Part shown: piece by piece, positions 17,445-27,343 of the stretch | How positions within the stretch are numbered: position 1 is the stretch's first letter | Layout: each line of letters begins with the position of its first letter | NCBI GenBank assembly: GCA_013140985.1 | Contig: JABFRU010000007.1 | Coordinates: forward strand, 124,001-188,000 | Length of the DNA stretch: 64,000 bases | Source of the DNA: Chitinophagaceae bacterium | GTDB taxonomy: Bacteria; Bacteroidota; Bacteroidia; Chitinophagales; Chitinophagaceae | Direction: 5' to 3' | Notes under the pieces: generated by a model | What the model was told of the DNA's origin: nothing | Database searches by the model: none | The model's input: the letters and a program-made list of their open reading frames with translations, nothing else | Translations under genes and position numbers: made by a program

Positions 17445-20400
17445 CTAATCGCAGCTCGACGTTGGCCTGTCGCAATATTCAGGCGCATGACCAATGTACA
17501 CCTCCTCCTCAGGCTCATCCACCGGCATTGTTCCGGGCCCGCTTCCACTCTCTCCTGCTGTAGGGCCACTCCCATTATCCTCACGTTCATTGGCCGCTTC
17601 AACAACCAGTACAACATAACCACCCGGTGTAAGATCAACTGCGTCGAATACGAGACTTTGGTATAAAGAACCCTCTCCGGTAACTACAGTATCTGTGGTA
17701 CGAGTAAGTGGATTGGCTATCTGAACAGCGGCATAGACATCGCCTGTGTCCAGCAATACATATACAGCGGCACCTACCATGATTATTTTACCAGCTAATC
17801 CACCTCCTTTTTTCCCTTTGACATGCGGTTCTTTAACATGCGGATTCTTTACATGTGGTTCATGAGGATGATGTTTCAAATCTAAAGCCGGTTGATCTGG
17901 ATCTGGCCCGTTATGTCGGGGAGCCTGTGGTGATATTGATTCGAGCGGTGGCGGTTTAGGCTGATCTATTTTCATTCCTTCGGGTGCGTCAACATCGACA
18001 TTATTCTTTCTTGAAAATGGCGCCTTTTTCGCAGCTTCTCGTTCCTCAGCCCCCTTTTTCCGGTTGGCTGTGCGTTCGCCAATCCCTATTGGCTGCTCAA
18101 CTCCGGTCGGGGTTACAACAAAAGGCGTATCCAGATGGACAAGATCATATCTTCTTGGTCCAGCCCATAATTCATTCTTTTCCCTGGCCGCGTCACGCAA
18201 ATCGCGAGTAAAACCTCTGGTTCTCTTGGTGGCTATGGCTTTATACGGTTCTTGCCTGGTTACTAATTCCACGAAGTACGTTTGGAGGTCTTCCTCAGTA
18301 ATTTTTGGGGTTTTTGCCTGGCGCCCATTGGTATCTATCAATACTACCGGGTTGTTTCTGGAATAAACATATAAGTTGCACCCATCTTCTATGCCCGCAG
18401 GATCCGTTGCCAACCATCTTCCCAGCCATGGCAAATAATACCTTGCACCATGATACTCTAACCCTGTCTCTTCATCCCGTTCCATTCCTGTATAGCGATA
18501 TCGTTTAGCTGCAGTTTTTATAGTAGCGTTTTTTGCCTGGTAGGCAGTAGTGCCATAAGGATGGTATTCTTCATAGCTTATGACCTGTGCCAAATGGTCA
18601 AGTTCCAAAGCTGCTGACCCAAGATGATTATGGAGCTGGTATCTTACAACCTGTTTGTCTGTTCCGTCATCTATATCGTTACGGGTTTCGATCATCACAA
18701 AGTGACTGTCTTTATCCATTAAGGCCAGGCTTGTTCTCTCAAGCCCTGCATTTGTTCCGCTGTGCTTTTTGTAGAGTTCATATCCTGCTATATAAATGCG
18801 TTCTTCTTTTTTAGAAGGCGTTGAATCCGGTGATGCCTGGTTGTCGGTGATCTTACGGATACGCTGCCCATCACTATCATACTGGTAGTATGTAATCTCG
18901 GGTGTTCCCCCATCTGTACGTTTCTGGCGAATCGTTCTGACCAGTTCCTCCCGGAAATTCCATACTATGTCTTCGAGGTGGGGCATCACAGTAATAAAAC
19001 CATGCTGGTCATGGTGCGGATATTGATAGATCTCGTCCCCTATCTGTGTACTTTTTAAGCGATTGTTGTTGGTCTGGTAAGTATAATCTCTTGTCCAGTT
19101 ATTTCCTGCAGATAGGTGACGCATTTGCCGCATATTGCCCGCCCTATCGTATTGATAACTCTGTGTATAATTGCGTACGGACATTGGGCCGCCAGGATTG
19201 AGTTCCCGTATGAAAGCCAAATCGTTCCAATTGTCACGGTTGTCAAACATTAAAGATGTGTCATTTTCCCTGCCGGTAGCACTGACCAGCCTATAAAGGG
19301 CATCGTACACATACTCAGCCACTCCTGTTACTTTTTGGTTATTAAAAAAAACAACAGGGATATTCTTGTCTTCGATATGTGTAATATTCCCTACGGGATC
19401 ATAGATATAATGCCAATCCTGTAGCGGATCATTGTTCTGACGTTTGCTTTCCAAACGATTGAGACGGAAAGTTTCTTTGTCGTAATAAAACCGGGTACTG
19501 ACGTCATTGCCATAAAGGATCCTTGTTATCCGTCCCTTCTCATTATAATCAATGTCCTTGATGTAAACGGAAGTAGTAGCAGGGTCAGTATGAGTTACGG
19601 TTTCGCCGTTGAGTAAACCCGCTTCGTTATAGTAAGGAACAATGATGCTTCCGTCAGGTGCAATCTGCCGGGTGATCCTTCCAAGTGCGTCTGTTTCTGT
19701 GATAAAAGTATAGATTTCCTCCTCCAGCATATCTTCAAGATTTTCATCCGTCCAATTAGCAACAGATTTATAATCCTCAAAAAGTTTTCGGGTGCTGAAT
19801 TTGGGTTGACCTTTAAAATCATACTCGGGTGTTTCCACAAGCCCGCCCGTATCATAGTGTTTGAAAATTTTACCTTTTAAATTTTTTAACTCCGGAGATG
19901 GTCCTGATTCTCCATAAATGATCCTATCGAAAACATTATCTAAAGGGATGCCGCCATCACCTCCTGTAACCCGGCTGCTCAATGGCCGATGCAGCGGATC
20001 ATAGGAATATTGAAATTCATGATCACGATCATCCCAGCTACGAAGTGGGTTACCCGTACTATTCATGATCAACCATCTTTGACCGGCATCAATGCTGTTT
20101 TTATGAATTTCCCTGCCCAACATATCATACTCGTAGTGCATCACTTTCCGGTCAAGTGTATCCGTTATTTCCAGTTCCTTGCCTTCAATATCCCATCTTA
20201 CATGACTGGTTATTTTTTCTGTAATATTATCTGCTTCTGTAAAAAAAATTCTTCCCAGTGTATCAAGGTGGGCAATTGACGGGGTATTATGGTGCTTTGC
20301 AGCTAACCACGCGGCTTTTTGTTCTTCGCTAGCAGGCGCGGGAAGCAAAGGGTCAGGACTACCCCTGTTAATATACCATTGACTATCTTTTACAGTATCA

Positions 20401-23400
20401 TTGGCATCAAAGATCTTTTGATGCCAAGCAGTGAATTCTATTTTGTTGAATGTCTTATCCGGGGCATCTGTTCTAACCACCCGCCCCATCGGATCATAAT
20501 GAATGACAGGGGTAACGCCGAGCTCCACCATTTCCTTTTCATCGTCATAAGCAGTGGTCGCACTAAAATAAGGTTCGTATTGTTTTACTGGATTGCCTTT
20601 ATTATTCAGCAAAGTTCTTCCATTGCCTATCCAACGAAGGTGGGGTGATGTGTTTACAGCTGTTACGGTGCCATCGGGATTTACCTGCAGCGCTTCACCA
20701 GGTTCTGCCTGCACTTTAGTCATTACTTCCTGCCCACTACCGCCAAAATAAGTATAACTCTCTTGCGTCCTTGTTTGATGCAGGGGATCTGCATGGTAAT
20801 GTGTTTCGCGGAGTCTGGTTTTAAGAAAATTGGGCTGTGCTTTATAACTGTTTAGATCAAAAGCACTATTTGAACTTTGATCGAACCATTCAAATACATG
20901 ATATGCTATTTCAGACGAGGGGACATCGAGTGAAGACATTTCCGCAAGAGTATCATCAAACTCATCACCAGCATCAATTCCTTTTTTGCCAATCGAAAAA
21001 GTCTTGACCGCAATGCCCAAATCATCAAACCGCACAGCAGCTAAATTGTTATTGCTATCCTCCATCAGGTAAGGTTGCAATACCCGGTAATTAAATCCTT
21101 TCACCTTTATTTCGTTGTCAAGAGCATCAGTTGTCTTTTCAATAAACAAATGGTACTTGCTGTCATATTGCACATCTGTAACATTGCCCAACGGGTCAGT
21201 GTATGAAACCGGATGGAAAAAATGTGCTGTATCATACCGTGAAGTCCCGGAAGGGATCCAGAAATAATTATCCGCAAAAGTATGCCCTCCCTGTGATGGG
21301 TGGAGTAATATAGTATTGAGATCGGCAAATGAAATTTTCGAATTAAAGATATTGGTTAGCTGGCTTTCATTAAATGTGGCCTTATATGTCTGATGCACCA
21401 GCGCCTTTGATTCTATCGAGCCAAATGGCAGAATAGCTGCAGCATTATCTCCCTTGAATTGCATCCGGTTCCATTGCATCAATCTCTTTTGTAAAGTTTC
21501 GTTTGGCAAAACATGGTAATCGATAGACACAGCAGCTACACAGGCTGTTTTTAATTCCTGAAGTGTATAATAATTTCCCGCAGGCGCTCCCAAACCTGTT
21601 ATTTCAAATAATTTTGTTTGAAACGACACCGGGAGCCGGTAGTCTGAGTCCGTATCTATTGTATTAGTAAAATCATTCTCACAATATGTCGTGTAAAGAA
21701 TGCTCTGTTCAGGAAAGGAAGGAACTTTCCGTTTATACACCAGCGAAGCCGATTTTTTAATATTGGCAAAATCATCTACTTCCAAGACAAAACTATGAGC
21801 GATCCTGGGATCACTTAGATCCCTTTCATAGTGATAAGAAATGGTTTCGCTGTTAAGGACGATAAATGAAGCGTATTTATTTTCCAATCCTGGCTGAACT
21901 AATCTGATGAGGCAATTCTGCTGTTCAACAGTATAAGGTTTATCACTGAGCGGGGTATTGTCCAGAGCATATACTTCTTTGCGAAGCATCATGCCTTTGC
22001 AGGCCCGCAATGCCTGACGCATTTCATTGATGGATAGATCTCCAGGCATTACGGGTTGGGGCAATAGATTTTCCTGGTGGATCGTATTTTGAGAATACTC
22101 ATGGGCAAACTGGGTTAGAATTTTTTCCTGGTCAAGAAAAGCGCCTGTGTGAAACCATGTTTTTATTAAGACGGGAGGCTGGTGCAGATCCTGCTGAATA
22201 AGATTATTGCTTCCCGTCTCTTTGATAAAATGAGTTACATCTTCCGCATCTTTTTGTTCCACCCTGCCAAATCCCCTAAACTCCCTTTCTGCATGATCGT
22301 AATAACCGTGATGATACGAGTATTCACTGGCAAAACGGGTCTTCATAATACGGTCATACGTGACCACTTTGCTCAGGCAATGGACGGGGAATGGTAATTT
22401 AGTTATCCAGGGATGCCCTTCCTCCCTGTCCTTTAAATAATAATAAGTAGAAGCAGTGTATGTGAGTTCTACTTCTTTACCCATATTATTTTTGTAGCCT
22501 GCCATGATATGCGGCTTCTTACTGTTCATGAGGTCGATGTACCGGAGAGGCTGGTGTTGATCTTTGGTTTGCTTGCTGCTCCACAAAATGCAGCTTGTTC
22601 CATTGCCTAAAAAATCAATTACGGAAATCTGTGACAGATTAGTGATCTCCGGGAAAGGGTTGATCTCCTCGGGTGCCGCTAAAAAACTATTTCCACTTTG
22701 GTTTAACCACACCTGGAATTTATTTTTTCCAAGGTAAATGATATCGGTTGTTCCTGATCCATCTATATCGGCCAGCTTAATGAATGCTGCATTGTACTGG
22801 CCGGGGTGATCAAAAACGGGTGCGCTATCCATTGATACTTTAGCTCCAAATTTTCCATATCCAAGATTGGGCCAATAACAAACAGATCCGTTCCTGATGC
22901 GTACAATATCTGTTAGCCCATCCCCATTCATATCACTTAAGAAAATGGATTGTTCCTGGTCATTAAAAACAATACGTGCGCCTTTCTCTTCGTCAGTATG
23001 TTGCTGGACTTTCCGCAATGTGTCGAATCCCTTTTCTCCCATGGAAGGGTACCAAGAAAAAACATTATCCTCTGTAATTAATATTTCGGCCTTCCCGTCC
23101 CCATTCAGATCAAGCAGCCTGATATTGGAATCATTAAAATCAATATTAGGTAATTGTTCAAAGGGTTTAAAAGGTTCCCACTCGGTTTCATCATTTATTT
23201 TAAAGAATCCTTTGAGTATCCCATCATAACGGGAAAGATATTTGGTGCCATCGGATTCCAATTCCTGTAATTGCAGTTGACCATCTGTTCCTGCAAGAGA
23301 AGGTTTTGGCGTGATAAGCTGTGCCTTCGAAAAGGCACCATCCCCCAGGTTTTGTTTGTAAAACAATCCTTCTCCCTGCATAGTCAGTATCCCGTTAAGT

Positions 23401-24716
23401 CCTTCGCTGTAAAGGTCAACCCATTGATAGCCGGGCTCATAAATTCCCACAGGAGAATGGACCACGTTTTCCCTGGTTACATTTTTTATATCCTTATTCC
23501 ACTCGTGTTTTTGGTAGCTGAATGAAGCAGGAGGCAATGATTTTTGGGTGTAGGTATTATTAATCTGTTTAATATAGCCCGTAGAGAAAACTTCTTTAAG
23601 GAATGTAAAATTTCCAATTTGCCCGTTATTATCGAATTTAAATTCTACCGAGCGAATAAGAGCGGAGCCTCCCGGTAGTTCTGCAAAATGGTGATACATT
23701 AATACTCTTTCACATAAACGGCAGGTCCTGATCTCAAATCCTGCCCGGTAATCTGAAAATGCATCTGCCCTGAATGTCCAGGGCCGTATAGAAAGAAACG
23801 GGGCATTTATTTTATCATGCTCTCCATAATCAAATACAGTTTCAAAAAGGAATTCCCTCGCACCCGGAACGGCAGCGCCATGGGCATAAGGATTAATATT
23901 TCCAGATCGTACTCTTTTCAGGTAGGTATTGGTAAAAGGGGCATTGCCATTCGTTCTATTTCTGTTATGTGGTAAGGCAGCATCAATTCCGGCACCATCT
24001 TCCTGCTCGTATTCATACAATGCACAGTTACCTTTATCGTCATATGTAAAACAGGGAAACCATTCGAATATCTTTCGGGGATCAGAAGGGTCAGCAATTG
24101 TACCTAACCTTGTATTGCCAAAGATGCTGGTAATATTATCTTTTGAAATTACTTTCCAGTGGACGATACCATCTGCTTTATTTGTCCATCTTTCTATTCT
24201 TGAAAATCCGCCTTCAATCCGTGGCCTGTATAGTTTAATAGCGAAGTCGTTGCCAGGCGAATCCCTTTCATCTGCTACCCATACGCCTTCCATTTCTTTT
24301 AGTTTTGGAACTAAATCTTCAGCTCCTGCAAAAACATAGGTGTCAGAATCTATGTCATCGAAATATTGGGGTAATTCCTTTTCTGTTTTTCGCCGGATAG
24401 AAGGCAGGCTTAAAGACCAGCCCATTCCGAATACCCCATTTCCACTTCCGGAATTATAGGAAAGCCCAAGTGAAACTCCAAAACCCCTTGCTGATCCTGA
24501 AGGAAGCGGAATCGAAAAAGTAGCAGACCCGTTTACAGCATTAACTTCAAATTTTTCATCAATACTTTTAATGGCTCCGCCACCTTTAGGTAATGAAATA
24601 ACGGGTGGGGCTAAGATAGAAGAGCTTCCTTCCTGTTTAGCTCTATTCGCAGAAACAGATTGCCTGGCGTCGGGCCGATCGGTATTTAAGTATAGTTTAT
24701 TATGTTCTTTAGCCAC
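17445..24716 (-). CDS. Tc toxin TcB-TcC fusion with variable C-terminal tail (2423 aa)
   Basis: The N-terminus has the SpvB domain (LPKGGGAIKSIDEKFEVNAV, about residues 40-300). FG-GAP/VCBS-like repeats follow (DLNGDGKAEI, DMNGDGLTDI, DIDGSGTTDI), then the TcB middle region and many YD repeats. The Rhs-associated core ends at about residue 2137 (LGRWLATDPAGIEDG, NLYVYSRNNPVVLIDTNG), including the acidic residues of the self-cleaving protease of TcC. In the family this shell encapsulates the cut-off toxin. The last 286 residues are unlike any toxin I recognise: a basic region with RYDLVHLDTP and ERTANRKKG, a PHVK repeat, a hydrophobic helix (KIIMVGAAVYVLL) and a C-terminus with two cysteines. 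The start is a GTG at 24716. TcB and TcC are separate genes in Photorhabdus. Confidence 0.93.
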   Translation of the reverse strand: MAKEHNKLYLNTDRPDARQSVSANRAKQEGSSSILAPPVISLPKGGGAIKSIDEKFEVNAVNGSATFSIPLPSGSARGFGVSLGLSYNSGSGNGVFGMGWSLSLPSIRRKTEKELPQYFDDIDSDTYVFAGAEDLVPKLKEMEGVWVADERDSPGNDFAIKLYRPRIEGGFSRIERWTNKADGIVHWKVISKDNITSIFGNTRLGTIADPSDPRKIFEWFPCFTYDDKGNCALYEYEQEDGAGIDAALPHNRNRTNGNAPFTNTYLKRVRSGNINPYAHGAAVPGAREFLFETVFDYGEHDKINAPFLSIRPWTFRADAFSDYRAGFEIRTCRLCERVLMYHHFAELPGGSALIRSVEFKFDNNGQIGNFTFLKEVFSTGYIKQINNTYTQKSLPPASFSYQKHEWNKDIKNVTRENVVHSPVGIYEPGYQWVDLYSEGLNGILTMQGEGLFYKQNLGDGAFSKAQLITPKPSLAGTDGQLQLQELESDGTKYLSRYDGILKGFFKINDETEWEPFKPFEQLPNIDFNDSNIRLLDLNGDGKAEILITEDNVFSWYPSMGEKGFDTLRKVQQHTDEEKGARIVFNDQEQSIFLSDMNGDGLTDIVRIRNGSVCYWPNLGYGKFGAKVSMDSAPVFDHPGQYNAAFIKLADIDGSGTTDIIYLGKNKFQVWLNQSGNSFLAAPEEINPFPEITNLSQISVIDFLGNGTSCILWSSKQTKDQHQPLRYIDLMNSKKPHIMAGYKNNMGKEVELTYTASTYYYLKDREEGHPWITKLPFPVHCLSKVVTYDRIMKTRFASEYSYHHGYYDHAEREFRGFGRVEQKDAEDVTHFIKETGSNNLIQQDLHQPPVLIKTWFHTGAFLDQEKILTQFAHEYSQNTIHQENLLPQPVMPGDLSINEMRQALRACKGMMLRKEVYALDNTPLSDKPYTVEQQNCLIRLVQPGLENKYASFIVLNSETISYHYERDLSDPRIAHSFVLEVDDFANIKKSASLVYKRKVPSFPEQSILYTTYCENDFTNTIDTDSDYRLPVSFQTKLFEITGLGAPAGNYYTLQELKTACVAAVSIDYHVLPNETLQKRLMQWNRMQFKGDNAAAILPFGSIESKALVHQTYKATFNESQLTNIFNSKISFADLNTILLHPSQGGHTFADNYFWIPSGTSRYDTAHFFHPVSYTDPLGNVTDVQYDSKYHLFIEKTTDALDNEIKVKGFNYRVLQPYLMEDSNNNLAAVRFDDLGIAVKTFSIGKKGIDAGDEFDDTLAEMSSLDVPSSEIAYHVFEWFDQSSNSAFDLNSYKAQPNFLKTRLRETHYHADPLHQTRTQESYTYFGGSGQEVMTKVQAEPGEALQVNPDGTVTAVNTSPHLRWIGNGRTLLNNKGNPVKQYEPYFSATTAYDDEKEMVELGVTPVIHYDPMGRVVRTDAPDKTFNKIEFTAWHQKIFDANDTVKDSQWYINRGSPDPLLPAPASEEQKAAWLAAKHHNTPSIAHLDTLGRIFFTEADNITEKITSHVRWDIEGKELEITDTLDRKVMHYEYDMLGREIHKNSIDAGQRWLIMNSTGNPLRSWDDRDHEFQYSYDPLHRPLSSRVTGGDGGIPLDNVFDRIIYGESGPSPELKNLKGKIFKHYDTGGLVETPEYDFKGQPKFSTRKLFEDYKSVANWTDENLEDMLEEEIYTFITETDALGRITRQIAPDGSIIVPYYNEAGLLNGETVTHTDPATTSVYIKDIDYNEKGRITRILYGNDVSTRFYYDKETFRLNRLESKRQNNDPLQDWHYIYDPVGNITHIEDKNIPVVFFNNQKVTGVAEYVYDALYRLVSATGRENDTSLMFDNRDNWNDLAFIRELNPGGPMSVRNYTQSYQYDRAGNMRQMRHLSAGNNWTRDYTYQTNNNRLKSTQIGDEIYQYPHHDQHGFITVMPHLEDIVWNFREELVRTIRQKRTDGGTPEITYYQYDSDGQRIRKITDNQASPDSTPSKKEERIYIAGYELYKKHSGTNAGLERTSLALMDKDSHFVMIETRNDIDDGTDKQVVRYQLHNHLGSAALELDHLAQVISYEEYHPYGTTAYQAKNATIKTAAKRYRYTGMERDEETGLEYHGARYYLPWLGRWLATDPAGIEDGCNLYVYSRNNPVVLIDTNGRQAKTPKITEEDLQTYFVELVTRQEPYKAIATKRTRGFTRDLRDAAREKNELWAGPRRYDLVHLDTPFVVTPTGVEQPIGIGERTANRKKGAEEREAAKKAPFSRKNNVDVDAPEGMKIDQPKPPPLESISPQAPRHNGPDPDQPALDLKHHPHEPHVKNPHVKEPHVKGKKGGGLAGKIIMVGAAVYVLLDTGDVYAAVQIANPLTRTTDTVVTGEGSLYQSLVFDAVDLTPGGYVVLVVEAANEREDNGSGPTAGESGSGPGTMPVDEPEEEVYIGHAPEYCDRPTSSCD

Positions 24717-24758
24717 TGCAAAGATTGAAAATAGATAGACTTAAGCTAGTGCTACGAA

Positions 24759-24789
24759 CCTTAACTGGAATAATACAAGGAAGTTAAGG
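24759..24789. promoter_or_regulatory. Inverted repeat upstream of the Tc operon
   Basis: CCTTAACT (24759-24766) and AGTTAAGG (24782-24789) are perfect 8-bp inverted arms separated by 15 bp, 43-73 bp upstream of the TcB-TcC GTG start. The position fits an operator for control of the toxin operon; the regulator is unknown. Confidence 0.4.
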
Positions 24790-24939
24790 TAAATGCTGTC
24801 ACTGAATTATGGCACTCCTAAATATTTATTAACATACCCTAAAAAGAGTACATTAATATGCCTGCCCTAAAGGAGCATCTAGCGATGTGATCCAAGAAAG
24901 AGTCTGGCATAATAGAATTACTGTCCTCACATAGTTCAA

Positions 24940-25072
24940 GTGGTCCCCCAGATTTGAACGCTATATCTGTTTAAAAGCAGGGAATGATCCGGCTTCCTTA
25001 ATTTCAACTATTTATCACAATGAAAAATTTCCCCATTCCCTGAGATTCATAACTTGTCGCTAAAAATACACC
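24940..25072. repeat. Scar B: tRNA 3'-end-like fragment plus TACACC box
   Basis: GTGGTCCCCCAGATTTGAACG (24940-24960) is a reversed T-loop/acceptor-like segment; TTGTCGCTAAAAATACACC (25054-25072) is the distal box. Both match scars A, C and D in order and orientation. It separates the Tc operon from the methyltransferase/Rhs module. Confidence 0.6.
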
Positions 25073-25248
25073 CCTATGAAATGCTTACTATTCCTCAATT
25101 CAGGGACGGAAATCAAAGGTGAGATTACTTAAAACCCAAAAATCGGAGAGTTCGTTCTTAATATTGTACGGAAGAGCGAAAAAGTATCTAAGAATAAGAG
25201 AGAGACAATTATTACATTTTTATCTAAATTGCGCCCTTCATATTCGCC

Positions 25249-26223
25249 ATGTCGGGCATTGGCCGCGACCTTACCATTAAACCATATAGAATTTATTCCT
25301 GGAAAACAAGACTAATGAGAAAATTGCTAAGAGTAATCCGCAGAATAACATGGATAAATTATCCATTCAGAAATTTGTTCAGAATAATGGGTAAATGCCA
25401 AAACAATTGGCCTGTATCCGGAAAAATCAGCTGCAAATTTGAAGACTTACACTTCAAAATGTACTCTAAATCTGATGACCATATACCCGACTATTTTTAT
25501 TATAACAAGCCTTTTCATGAGGATATTATTTTAAGGCTCATGAAACTATTCGCCAAAAAATCTTCTTGCATTGCGGATATAGGAGCAAATACCGGTTTTC
25601 ATTCGGTTATTGCCTCATTAGCCAATCCCCATTGCAAAATATATGCGGTGGAACCCTTTCCCCCAAACTATCAGCGACTGCAGCTGAATCTTGCCTTAAA
25701 TAAATGTAATAATGTTACCATCATAAAGAATGCATTGGGCAGCGACCATGGAGAGTTAAAATTTTTTGTGCCTTCCGATAATTCAATTACTGATGTTTCT
25801 TCGGCGGTTGATACACACGGCGACCGCATCTATCCTGAAGTAAAATGGAAGGAAACCACAGTTAGCCAAATCACTTTTGATGGGCTTACTGAGCAAACAA
25901 AAAAAATTGATTTTTTTAAATGCGATGTAGAAGGATTTGAAACCGAGGTGTTCAAAGGCGCCAAAATCTTTTTTGAAAATAACAAACCAGACATTATTGT
26001 CGAAATTTGCCTCGACGAAGACAAATGCCGTTTCTTCAATGAATTTGCCCAAAAAAATGGATACAATATTTACCTCGTAACGAACGACGGTCTTTACTAT
26101 CTTGAATCATTGTATAATTTTGACCGATGGCCCAATTTCCTTTTTACAACTTATAAAGACAAAGACCCTTTTATTCCTATTAAAGGAATAGAACAGTTTG
26201 TTTCTGGCTGTACAGGGAAATAA
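25249..26223 (+). CDS. FkbM family SAM-dependent methyltransferase
   Basis: The protein (324 aa) has the Rossmann methyltransferase motifs of the FkbM family: motif I ADIGANTGFHS (about residue 120), the acidic end of strand 2 in YAVEPFPPNYQ, NALGS, and the FkbM hallmark FKCDVEGFETEVFKGA followed by PDIIVEIC. FkbM enzymes O-methylate sugars or other small hydroxyl groups, often in exopolysaccharide or natural-product loci; the substrate here is unknown. The first ~60 residues are basic and unlike the core, and M23 (25315) is an alternative start. It stands alone, convergent with the next gene, with only 18 bp between the stop codons. Confidence 0.85.
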   Translation: MSGIGRDLTIKPYRIYSWKTRLMRKLLRVIRRITWINYPFRNLFRIMGKCQNNWPVSGKISCKFEDLHFKMYSKSDDHIPDYFYYNKPFHEDIILRLMKLFAKKSSCIADIGANTGFHSVIASLANPHCKIYAVEPFPPNYQRLQLNLALNKCNNVTIIKNALGSDHGELKFFVPSDNSITDVSSAVDTHGDRIYPEVKWKETTVSQITFDGLTEQTKKIDFFKCDVEGFETEVFKGAKIFFENNKPDIIVEICLDEDKCRFFNEFAQKNGYNIYLVTNDGLYYLESLYNFDRWPNFLFTTYKDKDPFIPIKGIEQFVSGCTGK

Positions 26224-26241
26224 GCCCCAGTTTAAAAGCCG

Positions 26242-27270
26242 TTACTTATTTTTCTTTTTTAATGCCCCATTCTCTGTTTGTAGCTTTTCAACTTTTTTAT
26301 CAAGTTCAATCAGGTGCAATGTAAGCTCTTCAATCTTTTTAAGGAGTACCGCTTGTCCATCACCCAGGTCGAGTCCTTCTTTTTCTATTTGAGCAGCAGA
26401 AGGCACACCGGGCAGGTGATTATTTTGTTTGATGAATTGTTCTGTTTCCTTTAATGTTGGTAAATGATATTTTTCATCAAATACATAGTCGGGCCAGCCG
26501 GATGATTGCAGTTTCACTCTCACTTTTTCAGCGATAATATTTCCTCCCACAGCCAATTTATAACCTGCAGGATAAGTAGTAGTGCCAATAGCTACTTCAT
26601 TGGCAAAATATGATCTGCCGGCTGCAGCATAAAAAGCATAACTGGCGCCTGTACCACCGGTATAATTAGTTACATCAGCATAGAAGCCATATCCGACATC
26701 ATTGAAATTTTTGATTTTGGAAATATGCCCATAAGTACTCCAACCGGTAGCAGCGGTTCTGGTAATATCTATAAATGTCCCATATACGTTGCCGACCGTA
26801 TTCGTTTGTGTCAGCTTATAACGTAATGCAGCGCCTGAACCAACAAAACCATTAAGATCATAAACATAAGGGCTCTCAATTTCAAAGTTCATAATGCCGG
26901 TACTGGGATAGTTGCAGGAAAAAATGTTACCCGGTAAAAAAATCACATTAATGAAAGCGCCATTTCCGTTGTAGCCATTGGCTATACCCCGGTAATCAAT
27001 AACACCCCGGTCGGTGGTGTTATCATTATCGTAGCCGATCGTTACCTGCGAAGTATTGGTTCCCCAAATGGATGTACGGATATTAAAAACATTTTTTTGA
27101 GTAAAGTTGGAACTGCCGGCCACATCCAATTTAGAAGCCGGGATACCCGTTCCAATACCCACATTACCTGAATTGCTATTATAAATATCATTGCCACTGG
27201 TGTTCCATTGACCGTAGGCGCTGCCGGTGCATAAAATGCAAAGGCTGAGGATAAGTGCTTGTATTTTCAT
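26242..27270 (-). CDS. Secreted S74/tail-fibre-like protein with C-terminal coiled coil
   Basis: The signal peptide (MKIQALILSLCILCTGSAYG) is followed by a phrase common to Bacteroidota fibre-like proteins, SGNVGIGTGIPASKLDVAGS. The central part is beta-rich and aromatic/glycine-rich. The C-terminus has the conserved segment LPTLKETEQFIKQNNHLPGV, then GLDLGDG and a coiled coil (about residues 305-342, KIEELTLHLIELDKKVEKLQ). In related proteins this end precedes or replaces an intramolecular chaperone and supports trimerisation; here no S74 catalytic motif is seen. It is a surface or secreted fibre of unknown binding target. A 250-bp gap with tandem repeats separates it from the Rhs operon. 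Confidence 0.7.
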   Translation of the reverse strand: MKIQALILSLCILCTGSAYGQWNTSGNDIYNSNSGNVGIGTGIPASKLDVAGSSNFTQKNVFNIRTSIWGTNTSQVTIGYDNDNTTDRGVIDYRGIANGYNGNGAFINVIFLPGNIFSCNYPSTGIMNFEIESPYVYDLNGFVGSGAALRYKLTQTNTVGNVYGTFIDITRTAATGWSTYGHISKIKNFNDVGYGFYADVTNYTGGTGASYAFYAAAGRSYFANEVAIGTTTYPAGYKLAVGGNIIAEKVRVKLQSSGWPDYVFDEKYHLPTLKETEQFIKQNNHLPGVPSAAQIEKEGLDLGDGQAVLLKKIEELTLHLIELDKKVEKLQTENGALKKKNK

Positions 27271-27309
27271 TGTGATGGTTTTAATATGTCAGTATTTTGT
27301 TTCGCTGTA

Positions 27310-27330
27310 TGTTTAGTTACAAACTAAACA
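27310..27330. promoter_or_regulatory. Inverted repeat upstream of the fibre-like gene
   Basis: TGTTTAGTT and AACTAAACA form perfect 9-bp arms with a 3-nt loop, 40 bp before the start codon at 27270. No T-run follows on either strand, so an operator or mRNA leader hairpin is more likely than a terminator. Confidence 0.35.
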
Positions 27331-27343
27331 TAGCCCTTCAAAC

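Larger units (their letters stand above)
24717..25248. other. Intergenic region between Tc operon and methyltransferase
   Basis: These 532 bp contain the inverted repeat near the Tc start and scar B (24940-25072). I see no gene; the part from 25080 to 25248 should hold the promoter of the methyltransferase gene, but no clear consensus box was found. Confidence 0.5.

Noticed and set aside
26242-27270. Fibre-like protein as a phage tail fibre marking a prophage
   Set aside because: It has a signal peptide and the Bacteroidota secreted-fibre phrases, and there are no phage genes beside it.
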